Origin: Opitutia bacterium UBA3151
GTDB lineage: Bacteria > Verrucomicrobiota > Verrucomicrobiia > Opitutales > Seribacteraceae
Direction of reading: 5' to 3'
NCBI GenBank assembly: GCA_002364975.1
Contig: DEYT01000007.1
Coordinates: forward strand, 6,049 to 14,739
Length of the DNA stretch: 8,691 bases
Below, piece after piece: positions 1 to 5,860 of the stretch (positions within the stretch are counted from its first letter, which is position 1; the number at the start of each line of letters is the position of its first letter). The position numbers were made by a program, and so were the translations under genes. The notes beneath the pieces are model-generated. The model saw only the letters and a list, made by a program, of their open reading frames with translations, was not told the DNA's origin and did no database searches.

Positions 1-284
1 AGCAACAAAGGTACATGGGTAAAAACTTGCCAGATGTGGCATTCAATTATCGCTCCGCTCAATACCAGTGGAACCATGGACAAAACCACCGTCGCCTGCA
101 CGATGGCCGCAATAAAGGTAAAAGTTTCACGCAAATTTGGACGCCTCTCACCCGCCCACATGATTCCAATCATGCCAATCCAGGGAGCCAGAAAAGCAAC
201 CAGTGGGCGAATATCATCCACAATCCAAGGGGTGATCAAACCAACTGAATAAACAACAGGCTCCAAAATCGCAGAATCACTCAT
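1..284 (-). CDS. Second MnhD/NuoM-like antiporter subunit (partial, 3' end outside window)
   Basis: This is the N-terminal 94 residues of a membrane protein that continues past the left edge. The ATG follows the mnhD stop after a single base (TGA-G-ATG), with an AAGGA ribosome-binding site 5 bases upstream (290-294), so the start is well supported. Visible are a hydrophobic segment around residues 27-42, a polar loop with RRPNLRET at about 45-52, and a second hydrophobic segment around 53-76. A short RPNLRE-type loop after the first membrane helix is, as I recall it, typical of NuoM/MnhD-like subunits that accompany Mrp- and Mbh-type complexes. The proton channel motifs of the family would lie beyond the window, so identity as a proton_antipo_M protein is inferred from this N-terminus and the operon position. 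It could also be a NuoL-like (MnhA N-terminal) subunit. Confidence 0.72.
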   Translation of the reverse strand, partial: MSDSAILEPVVYSVGLITPWIVDDIRPLVAFLAPWIGMIGIMWAGERRPNLRETFTFIAAIVQATVVLSMVPLVLSGAIIECHIWQVFTHVPLL

Positions 285-285
285 C

Positions 286-1842
286 TCAATCCTTGGTTCC
301 TTTCGGCAGATTTAAAGGTTCAAGAAAGCGTTCGATTTGATCCACAACATCCTGGTTGTAGATGCCGATTATCAAAACTATGGAAGCGGCTAAAAGTAAG
401 GGGATCAGCATCGAAAGCGGTGCCTCATCGAATTTGGTTTGCTCCTTGGTTAAACCCAGTTCGCCATGTCCCTTACCAAGGTTTTTTCCACTCTCGCTAA
501 CCGCTAAGTGGATACGTTCGATCAAACGGAAAAATAATACCACCATCACCATGGTTGAAAACATCAGGACTACCAAATATTCCCAGCGGTGGGACACCAT
601 ACCTCCGGTTATCAAGTACCACTTGCTGAAAAAACCACAAGTTGGAGGTAGACCGATAATCGAGAAACCACCGATAAAGAAACCGATCATGGTAAGTGGC
701 ATCTTCGCAAACAAACCACGCAAGCCATCAAAGTGTGTGGTTTTACATTTTCTAAGAATGATACCCGCCCCGAGAAAGAGACATAGGGTCATGCAAGCAT
801 CGCTAATGATGTGAAAGATCGAACCAATCAAGCCATAATAATTATAAATCCATACGCCACCCACCATGTATCCAACTTCAGCGACAATTAAGTAGGCCAG
901 CATCTTTTTGATTTCCCGCTGTGCTAATGCCATGACCGCAGCACATATAATCGCCACGACCACCAACCATGGCATGAACTTCGCCCAAAGGGTCGACTCA
1001 AAAGAGAACTCGACCCCAAATACGGTCAAAACCATTCGGATCATCACATAGATCATCACCTTGGTAACCAAGGGAGCAAGCAAGGAGGATGTAGTGCTTG
1101 GGGCGTTGCAATATGCATTGGGCAACCAGGCATGAAAGGGGAAAAAAGCCATTTTTATCAAGATCCCAAGTCCGATCAAAACAAAGGCAACCTGCATGGT
1201 AGCCGAATCCATCAAGTGGTTAGCCATGATTACCTCTTGGATCCCGACCATATTCAAGGTGCCTGTCTTGATGTAGACATATCCAACGCCCAAGAGATAC
1301 AGGGATGCACCGATCGTACCAAGAATCAGGTAGTTAAAGGTGGCGGCGGCAGCCCGATTACTACCGATTGCGATTAATCCATATCCGGTCAATGCAGCAA
1401 CTTCGATCAGCACATAAAGATTAAAAGCATCCCCCGTTAAGGCAATTCCCGCCAATCCAGTGATTTGCAAGAGAAACAAAGTGTAAAACAAGGATTCCTT
1501 ATTGGGCGTTTCGCGTTCCACTGGCAGTTTCGAATAGATCGAAACAATGAACCCAACGCCTAACACCACCAGGGCGATTAAACCACCGAGTAGATCCGCA
1601 CGAAATTCAATGCCCACACCACGTGGAAACAGATCCAGGGTCCAACCGCCCAAAATGTAAGAGACTTCCGCTTGCGGAGAAGCCACCGCCTGCAGCAAAG
1701 TCTCCACGCCCGCCCAGGTTGCTCCCGCCATCGACAAAACCGCTATTGGATTACAAAATTTTCGATTTACCATTCCCAGTAAGGCACAGGCAACCGCCCC
1801 GAATAAGGGAAAGATAAAAATCCAGGCAATGGCATTATCCAT
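286..1842 (-). CDS. mnhD: Cation/proton antiporter subunit D (MnhD/MrpD, NuoM-like)
   Basis: This 518-residue polytopic membrane protein of the proton-translocating NuoL/M/N superfamily has normal MrpD length. It should form one of the ion channels of the complex in the cytoplasmic membrane. Key family features are readable: NLYVLIEV with Glu147 (TM5 glutamate), GILIKMAFFPFHAWLP with Lys230 (broken-helix TM7 lysine), an APSTTSSLLAPLVTK stretch with Lys261, and GLPPTCGFFSKW with Lys407 in the region of TM12, where MrpD-type subunits carry lysine. The ATG directly follows the mnhC stop (TAGATG, no gap), with AAGGGA about 9 bases upstream inside mnhC. The stop lies 1 base before the next MnhD-like gene. 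Every landmark charge is present, so it should be functional. Confidence 0.95.
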   Translation of the reverse strand: MDNAIAWIFIFPLFGAVACALLGMVNRKFCNPIAVLSMAGATWAGVETLLQAVASPQAEVSYILGGWTLDLFPRGVGIEFRADLLGGLIALVVLGVGFIVSIYSKLPVERETPNKESLFYTLFLLQITGLAGIALTGDAFNLYVLIEVAALTGYGLIAIGSNRAAAATFNYLILGTIGASLYLLGVGYVYIKTGTLNMVGIQEVIMANHLMDSATMQVAFVLIGLGILIKMAFFPFHAWLPNAYCNAPSTTSSLLAPLVTKVMIYVMIRMVLTVFGVEFSFESTLWAKFMPWLVVVAIICAAVMALAQREIKKMLAYLIVAEVGYMVGGVWIYNYYGLIGSIFHIISDACMTLCLFLGAGIILRKCKTTHFDGLRGLFAKMPLTMIGFFIGGFSIIGLPPTCGFFSKWYLITGGMVSHRWEYLVVLMFSTMVMVVLFFRLIERIHLAVSESGKNLGKGHGELGLTKEQTKFDEAPLSMLIPLLLAASIVLIIGIYNQDVVDQIERFLEPLNLPKGTKD

Positions 1843-2604
1843 CTATGCGGATCCCTTGTTCGGTTTGGATGAACCACCCGGTTTTTTCCCGCTTGGTTTT
1901 TGGGCAACCGGCTTACGGGGTTTGGCCTGGCTGGGATTAGCAATGGCTTTTCTTTTCGGAGCTGAAGATTTTTGCTTCGAACCCGTGGTTGCTCTCATGG
2001 AAGCAACCCCTTTGGTCTTCTCCTTACCTGTCTCTTCGAGAACCGACTTTCTGGAATTTCGATTGGAAAGCTTACGAGAAGATTTTGCCTTGGCCAAAGG
2101 GGATAAACTAGTCCGGGCATCCGCCCGTTCGATCTTGTTCAAAAGTTCATCCTCCTCAATAGTTCCATACCCTTGATAAATCCGCTGGCACAGGGCGAGG
2201 GCCAATCCAAGGGTGGCAACCCCGACCACAATCGCGGTAAGCATCAACACATGCGGTAAAGGATTGGCATATTGAGCAGTCTCCGCGGACTGCAAGGCAA
2301 CCGGTCCGTGACCGGCACCCATCTCAGAATTACTCGAGTTTACATCCAGATTTTGAGCATAGGTGTGCTCACCATGCGGATCATGCTCGGGCTTATAAAT
2401 TGGGATCGTGGCATCTTCCTTTACTGAAATCGAGACATAAAAAAGAATGATCGCAGTCTGAAAAATCGACATTCCGATTAACTTTTTGATCAGATTTTTC
2501 TTTGCAATCATCGCGTGCAATCCAATCAGTAAAAGCACCACATAAATGAAATAATTCAAACGCTCTACGAGTAATTCGTTTAAAACTGTACCATCTTCAA
2601 ACAT
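1843..2604 (-). CDS. mnhC: Antiporter subunit C (MnhC/MrpC, NuoK-like) with long basic C-terminal tail
   Basis: Three membrane helices (about 17-34, 40-60 and 115-140) with KKLIGMSIFQTAIILFYVS and NPLPHVLMLTAIVVGVAT mark this as the NuoK-like MnhC subunit. MnhC proteins usually have roughly 110-125 residues; this one has 253. The excess has two parts. The loop between helices 2 and 3 (about 62-113) is enlarged and contains a HDPHGEH cluster. After about residue 152 comes an acidic EEDELL stretch, then from about 163 a low-complexity tail rich in Lys, Arg, Ser, Ala and Pro, with KP repeats near the end. The tail is probably cytoplasmic (inferred from NuoK topology). The reading frame stays open right up to the mnhD ATG, so the tail is not an annotation artefact. 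The start lies 32 bases after the mnhB stop, the largest gap in the operon, with no good Shine-Dalgarno sequence. Confidence 0.93.
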   Translation of the reverse strand: MFEDGTVLNELLVERLNYFIYVVLLLIGLHAMIAKKNLIKKLIGMSIFQTAIILFYVSISVKEDATIPIYKPEHDPHGEHTYAQNLDVNSSNSEMGAGHGPVALQSAETAQYANPLPHVLMLTAIVVGVATLGLALALCQRIYQGYGTIEEDELLNKIERADARTSLSPLAKAKSSRKLSNRNSRKSVLEETGKEKTKGVASMRATTGSKQKSSAPKRKAIANPSQAKPRKPVAQKPSGKKPGGSSKPNKGSA

Positions 2605-2636
2605 TTTTAAAATTTCTGTGGGTCATCCAAGCAGGC

Positions 2637-3389
2637 TCAAAGCCCGCCCTTCAAGCGGCCCTCCGAAGATAAATTTGCGTAAAGGGCAAACATGATTGAG
2701 GTCACGGTAAACCCGACCCCAATCTCAACTCCCAACATGGCGTGATAACGGGCCATTTCCCGTGAAACTGGAAGTACTTTTTCCAACTCCGCATAGTCCA
2801 AAAATTCTCCCCCCAGTAACATCGATAAAAACCCGATTCCTCCATATAAAATAATGCCCGCAGCCGCGATTATGATGCATTTGGGCAAAGACATCCTCAC
2901 CAGGGCATGATCAAGATCCCACGCCAATGCCAAGAGGATGAAGCTGGCACCCATCACCACCCCACCCTGGAATCCTCCACCCGGGCTGACATGGCCATGG
3001 GCTAGGACATAAAAGGCAAAAATTTGAATCACTGGAACCACTAGGCGTACGGTGTTGGTCACGATGAGATCGGGTTCCGCTTCCACTTCATGATCTTTCC
3101 TTAGCCCTCCCCGACGCCTGCCAGAACCTTTGAGTATTGCAATTACTGCCACGCCGGCAATAAAGACCACAACGGTTTCAAACATGGTATCAAAGCCGCG
3201 ATAATCAGCCAATACTGCGGTCACCATATTGGGAACCTCAGTATCTACCCCGGTGTTATTGATAAAGTGGGACGAGACCGGGGAGCTCGAGGCCGGAGAT
3301 TGTGGATCTCCCCATTCCGGGAAATCCTTGGCTGCAAATAAAAGCAAGCCACCAACTGCCAAAACCGGTACTAAGCTAATCCACTTCAT
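2637..3389 (-). CDS. mnhB: MbhE-MnhB fusion subunit of the antiporter complex
   Basis: This 250-residue membrane protein has two parts. Residues 1-87 resemble MbhE (the last part of classical MnhA): a first helix at 4-20, a Ser/Pro-rich external loop, then NMVTAVLADYRGFDTMFET (54-72) leading into a second helix. Residues 107-238 are MnhB: the segment leading into HGHVSPGGGFQGGVV (131-145), the MnhB signature, and further helices around 168-193 and 218-237. A basic linker (GRRRGG, 90-95) joins the parts. In classical Mrp operons the MbhE-like region is at the end of MnhA; here it is joined to MnhB. The ATG overlaps the upstream stop by one base (TGATG). I assign it as a structural and ion-pathway subunit, not a nuclease or enzyme. 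Confidence 0.93.
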   Translation of the reverse strand: MKWISLVPVLAVGGLLLFAAKDFPEWGDPQSPASSSPVSSHFINNTGVDTEVPNMVTAVLADYRGFDTMFETVVVFIAGVAVIAILKGSGRRRGGLRKDHEVEAEPDLIVTNTVRLVVPVIQIFAFYVLAHGHVSPGGGFQGGVVMGASFILLALAWDLDHALVRMSLPKCIIIAAAGIILYGGIGFLSMLLGGEFLDYAELEKVLPVSREMARYHAMLGVEIGVGFTVTSIMFALYANLSSEGRLKGGL

Positions 3390-3637
3390 CAGTCGTTGGA
3401 TTTCCTCTTTAAGTTAAAGATGGTGGCAACCAGTACCACTGTGCTAATCCCCGCTCCTACCGTAGCCTCGGTAAAGGCAACATCCACGGCTCCCATTTCT
3501 GCCCAAAGCAAACACATTAAAAAGCTGTAGATTCCAAAAACCGCGGATGCGGTGATCAGATCCCTGATTCGCAGGGCAGCTAATGCAGCAACCACCAAGA
3601 GGAGCAAAATAAAAGTATTGAAAAGTTCCAAACCCAT
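3389..3637 (-). CDS. DUF4040 / MbhD-type small membrane subunit (equivalent to part of MnhA)
   Basis: This 82-residue protein has three hydrophobic segments (about 5-21, 29-46 and 58-74) and the conserved MbhD/DUF4040 signature VDVAFTEATVGAGIST at 51-66. In classical Mrp this domain sits within the C-terminal part of the large MnhA subunit; in archaeal Mbh complexes it is the separate MbhD, as here. It is small but real: its ATG overlaps the mnhG stop by one base (TAATG), an AAGGA element lies about 10 bases upstream, and its stop overlaps the mnhB ATG. In known structures this region contributes to the proton or cation path between the antiporter module and the rest; that role here is inferred from the family. 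Confidence 0.93.
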   Translation of the reverse strand: MGLELFNTFILLLLVVAALAALRIRDLITASAVFGIYSFLMCLLWAEMGAVDVAFTEATVGAGISTVVLVATIFNLKRKSND

Positions 3638-4074
3638 TACTTTTTCTTCCTTCTCTTTCGCTTCTTGGATTTTTCGAGATCTGCTTCGGTCAAAGGCATC
3701 TCATCATCCTCAAATGCTGCCCTCATTAAAGCATGTGAACTGGTGGGTGTGGTCAGGTAAATGAACAAGACCACGGCCATAATCTTTACCAAAATCAACC
3801 AACTCCCGACCGAGAAGTCCTCCATGGTAACCAACGCAAAACCCGAAAGCATCAACATGGTGGAAAGTGTATCTCCCTTTCCGGCCGCATGCATCCGGGT
3901 ATAAAAGTCGGGAAAGCGAACCATACCCACCGCAGCACCCAGAAAAAAGATCAGGCCGGCTAATCCCAATAAGACTCCCAGCCATTGTAAGGGAAAAAAA
4001 CCTGTGGATGTGGCTTCAACAGCCGTAGTCGAACTGGAAGCAAGCACCCAAGGAATCTGGGACTCTTCAATCAT
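3637..4074 (-). CDS. mnhG: Antiporter subunit G (MnhG/MrpG)
   Basis: This 145-residue membrane protein has three helices (about 30-50, 68-85 and 91-109). The signature is RFPDFYTRMHAAGKGDT (53-69), followed after the third helix by TTPTSSHALMRAA (about 106-118), the classic MnhG ending. The first roughly 27 residues, rich in Ser and Thr, are longer than in many relatives. The extreme C-terminus is a run of nine basic residues preceded by an acidic stretch (EDDEM). I chose the ATG at 4074, two bases after the mnhF stop. A TTG at 4080 would overlap that stop by four bases (TTGA), is equally in frame and cannot be excluded. Neither has a clear Shine-Dalgarno sequence, so translation is probably coupled to mnhF. 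Confidence 0.93.
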   Translation of the reverse strand: MIEESQIPWVLASSSTTAVEATSTGFFPLQWLGVLLGLAGLIFFLGAAVGMVRFPDFYTRMHAAGKGDTLSTMLMLSGFALVTMEDFSVGSWLILVKIMAVVLFIYLTTPTSSHALMRAAFEDDEMPLTEADLEKSKKRKRRKKK

Positions 4075-4076
4075 AC

Positions 4077-4385
4077 TCAATTGCCAGAAGTTTTCTGTTC
4101 TCTTGCTTCCATCTCCTTCAGGGAAATCGTACGATTCAGATAACGGGAGATCACAATGGCAGCCACAAAATTCAACAAGGCATAAGCAATCGCAAAATCC
4201 ACAAACATTTCCACCCGGTCAAAGACGGTACCAATAATCACTAAGAGAACCGCGGTCTTGGTCCCAATCACATTGACCCCCAAGATTCGGTCAAATCCGG
4301 TGGGACCTACCCAAATCCGATAAATCACGGGAATCATCAGGGTAAAAAGGGAAGCCCCCATTACAATGGCAAACCAATGTGTCAT
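4077..4385 (-). CDS. mnhF: Antiporter subunit F (MnhF/MrpF)
   Basis: This 102-residue protein of normal MnhF length has three membrane helices (about 3-23, 37-56 and 62-81). The family signature RIWVGPTGFDRILGVNVIGT lies at 23-42, and DFAIAYALLNFVAAIVISRY at 63-82. MnhF is a small core subunit of the Mrp/Mbh cation module; it has no known enzymatic activity on its own. Its ATG overlaps the mnhE stop (ATGA, four bases), a typical coupling arrangement. A GGAGG element lies 13 bases upstream within mnhE, slightly far for direct initiation. Confidence 0.95.
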   Translation of the reverse strand: MTHWFAIVMGASLFTLMIPVIYRIWVGPTGFDRILGVNVIGTKTAVLLVIIGTVFDRVEMFVDFAIAYALLNFVAAIVISRYLNRTISLKEMEAREQKTSGN

Positions 4386-4885
4386 TTGCTTTTTAAAACC
4401 TCCGGTTCAAAGACTTCAGCCACTTTTCTTTCAATGGCACCCTCCAACAAATCATCCTCCAGAAATTGACTCATGGTATGAACATGAAAGACATCCCCAC
4501 GAATCAGCATGGTTATGGTACCCGGGGTCAGGGTGATTGAATTCGCAAATACAAACTTCGCAAAGTCAGTCTTCAGGTAAGTTTCAAAGGTTACCACCCG
4601 GGGAGACATTTCCTCATAACCCGCTTTGGTCATGGCCAACTTGAAAACATGCAGGTTTGCCTTCACCACTTCCCAGGTTATCCACGGTAAGTATTTGATA
4701 AAAGCCCATGCCTCTTCCAGCCTTGCCTTTGCTTTTTTTCGACGGTCTTCATAGAGAAGATCCTGTGATAACCAGGTTACCACACCGCAGGAAATTAAAC
4801 CCAGTCCCAAATGAAAGGCATCAAATTTCCCCGATAATACAATCCAGTTAACAAGTAAGAGTAAAAATATGAGGATGGGATACAC
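4382..4885 (-). CDS. mnhE: Antiporter subunit E (MnhE/MrpE), first gene of the operon
   Basis: MnhE stabilises the antiporter complex and is the first gene of this operon. With the GTG at 4885 the protein has 167 residues and starts like other MnhE proteins: a hydrophobic helix (YPILIFLLLLVNWIVLSG) followed by a short loop and a second helix. Later come the KAKARLEEAWAF and PWITWEVVKAN segments and the diagnostic FANSITLTPGT, then HVHTMSQ and the helical C-terminus. The frame is open upstream to a TTG at 4951, which would add 22 residues of no recognisable type. Neither start has a Shine-Dalgarno sequence, so the choice rests on the family N-terminus only. Confidence 0.9.
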   Translation of the reverse strand: MYPILIFLLLLVNWIVLSGKFDAFHLGLGLISCGVVTWLSQDLLYEDRRKKAKARLEEAWAFIKYLPWITWEVVKANLHVFKLAMTKAGYEEMSPRVVTFETYLKTDFAKFVFANSITLTPGTITMLIRGDVFHVHTMSQFLEDDLLEGAIERKVAEVFEPEVLKSK

Positions 4886-4988
4886 GAAAAAAGATAGGAT
4901 GTTGGGATTTAAAATTTTGAGAAAAAGATATTTTTCGCAAGGGGCAACCAAGAACGAAAAATATTTCTATCTTCTAAATTTCTTCTTC

Positions 4989-5000
4989 GATTAATTAATC
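4989..5000. promoter_or_regulatory. 12-base perfect palindrome between the divergent mnhE and yaaA genes
   Basis: GATTAATTAATC reads identically on both strands. It lies in the AT-rich gap separating the two divergent transcription units, 8 bases upstream of the proposed yaaA -35 element. The position suits an operator for a dimeric regulator of one or both units. A palindrome made of TTAATTAA can also occur by chance in such an AT-rich region, and I see no second copy. On the minus strand an overlapping TTGATT (5002-4997) could serve as a weak -35 element for the antiporter operon, but no convincing -10 follows at 17 bases. Confidence 0.35.
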
Positions 5001-5007
5001 AACAGGC

Positions 5008-5036
5008 TTGTTTGACTTCGCTTGGCGAAATATACT
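5008..5036 (+). promoter_or_regulatory. Probable sigma-70-type promoter for yaaA
   Basis: A TATACT hexamer at 5031-5036 matches the -10 consensus in five of six bases. Exactly 17 bases upstream is TTGTTT (5008-5013), a weak -35. TTGACT at 5012-5017 is a better -35 hexamer, but its 13-base spacer is too short. Transcription would start about 5043, only about 4 bases before the yaaA ATG, leaving no room for a ribosome-binding site, and none is seen. Confidence 0.5.
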
Positions 5037-5046
5037 AAATTCAATT

Positions 5047-5835
5047 ATGATTATCTTGCTTTCACCCGCTAAAACTCTGGACTTCGAAACTCCCGCCGAG
5101 AGCTCTGTTTGCACGCAGGCGGATTTCCTTTCTCTGTCTCAAGATTTGATCAATGGACTAGCCAAACTATCTGCAATAGAGGTCGGCAAACTGATGGGAA
5201 TAAGTTCAAAACTGGCAAACCTTAATCAAAACCGATACCAAGAGTGGAGTAAAAGGCATACGGAAAAGAATGGGAAACAGGCAGTTCTTGCCTTTAAGGG
5301 CGATGTGTATGAGGGGCTACAGGCTTGGAATTTTAAAAAAGGAGATTTTAGTTTTGCCCAGAAACATCTCCGAATTCTATCAGGGCTCTATGGCATATTA
5401 CGCCCTCTTGATTTAATCCAAGCTCATCGCTTGGAAATGGGTACCTTATACGCCAATCCAGCAGGAAAAGACCTGTATGACTTTTGGGGAAACCGTTTGG
5501 CAAAATCGATCAACCAAGATCTTTCAAAATCTAAATCTAAATTACTGGTCAATTTAGCATCCCAAGAGTATTTCAAAGCAGCTAGGGAAAAAGATATTTC
5601 TGCGGATATTATTTCCCCCGTTTTCAAAGATGAAAAAAATGGAAACCTTAAGAACATCAGCTTTTATGCAAAAAAAGCACGGGGTTACATGTGCGCCTTT
5701 CTCATTCGCAATCGAATCAAGGATATAGAAGGCCTAAAACAATTTTCAGAAAAAGGTTACAATTTTGATCCGGATCAATCCACTGACTCCAAACCAGTAT
5801 TTATCCGAACCGAAGAGAATCGGATTGCAGTATAA
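5047..5835 (+). CDS. yaaA: YaaA family (DUF328) peroxide-stress protein
   Basis: This 262-residue protein is close in length and sequence to E. coli YaaA as I remember it. E. coli YaaA lowers free intracellular iron during peroxide stress and so limits Fenton damage; it belongs to a DNA-binding fold family and acts in the cytoplasm. Readable landmarks are IILLSPAKTLDF (2-13), LAFKGDVYEGLQAWNF (81-96), HLRILSGLYGILRPLDL (107-123), HRLEMG (127-132), NLASQEYFK (169-177), FKDEKNG (193-199) and SFYAKKARG (205-213). The ATG at 5047 is chosen because it gives the canonical MIILLSPAKT start; the TTG at 5008 would add 13 unrelated residues and lies inside the promoter. It has no Shine-Dalgarno sequence. 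It is probably co-transcribed with the following nuclease gene. Confidence 0.95.
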   Translation: MIILLSPAKTLDFETPAESSVCTQADFLSLSQDLINGLAKLSAIEVGKLMGISSKLANLNQNRYQEWSKRHTEKNGKQAVLAFKGDVYEGLQAWNFKKGDFSFAQKHLRILSGLYGILRPLDLIQAHRLEMGTLYANPAGKDLYDFWGNRLAKSINQDLSKSKSKLLVNLASQEYFKAAREKDISADIISPVFKDEKNGNLKNISFYAKKARGYMCAFLIRNRIKDIEGLKQFSEKGYNFDPDQSTDSKPVFIRTEENRIAV

Positions 5836-5860
5836 TCTCACCCTGCTCAAGTTGGGAGGC

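Noticed and set aside
785..790. MnhD Thr352 at a place where NuoL-type proteins have a membrane lysine (HAxxKxxLF)
   Set aside because: NuoM-type relatives also lack that lysine, as far as I recall, so it is a subfamily trait and not a defect.
362..814. 150-codon plus-strand ORF inside mnhD
   Set aside because: It lies wholly antisense to well-conserved MnhD sequence, has no recognisable domain and no sensible context.
1829..2176. Plus-strand ORF opposite the MnhC tail
   Set aside because: It is a shadow frame of the low-complexity tail; the minus-strand frame is continuous with the MnhC domain and ends exactly at the mnhD start.
4921..4936. Inverted repeat GAAAAA...TTTTTC near the mnhE start
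   Set aside because: It is made of A and T runs in an AT-rich region and gives no clear signal; it may be part of the mnhE leader or N-terminal codons.
1..4951. NiFe hydrogenase or formate-hydrogenlyase complex
   Set aside because: Only the membrane antiporter module is seen; no hydrogenase subunit or CxxC metal-site motif is in the window, so the call stays antiporter.
5765..5860. Earlier ATG for the exported nuclease gene
   Set aside because: It would overlap yaaA by 71 bases and put 32 extra residues before a textbook signal peptide.
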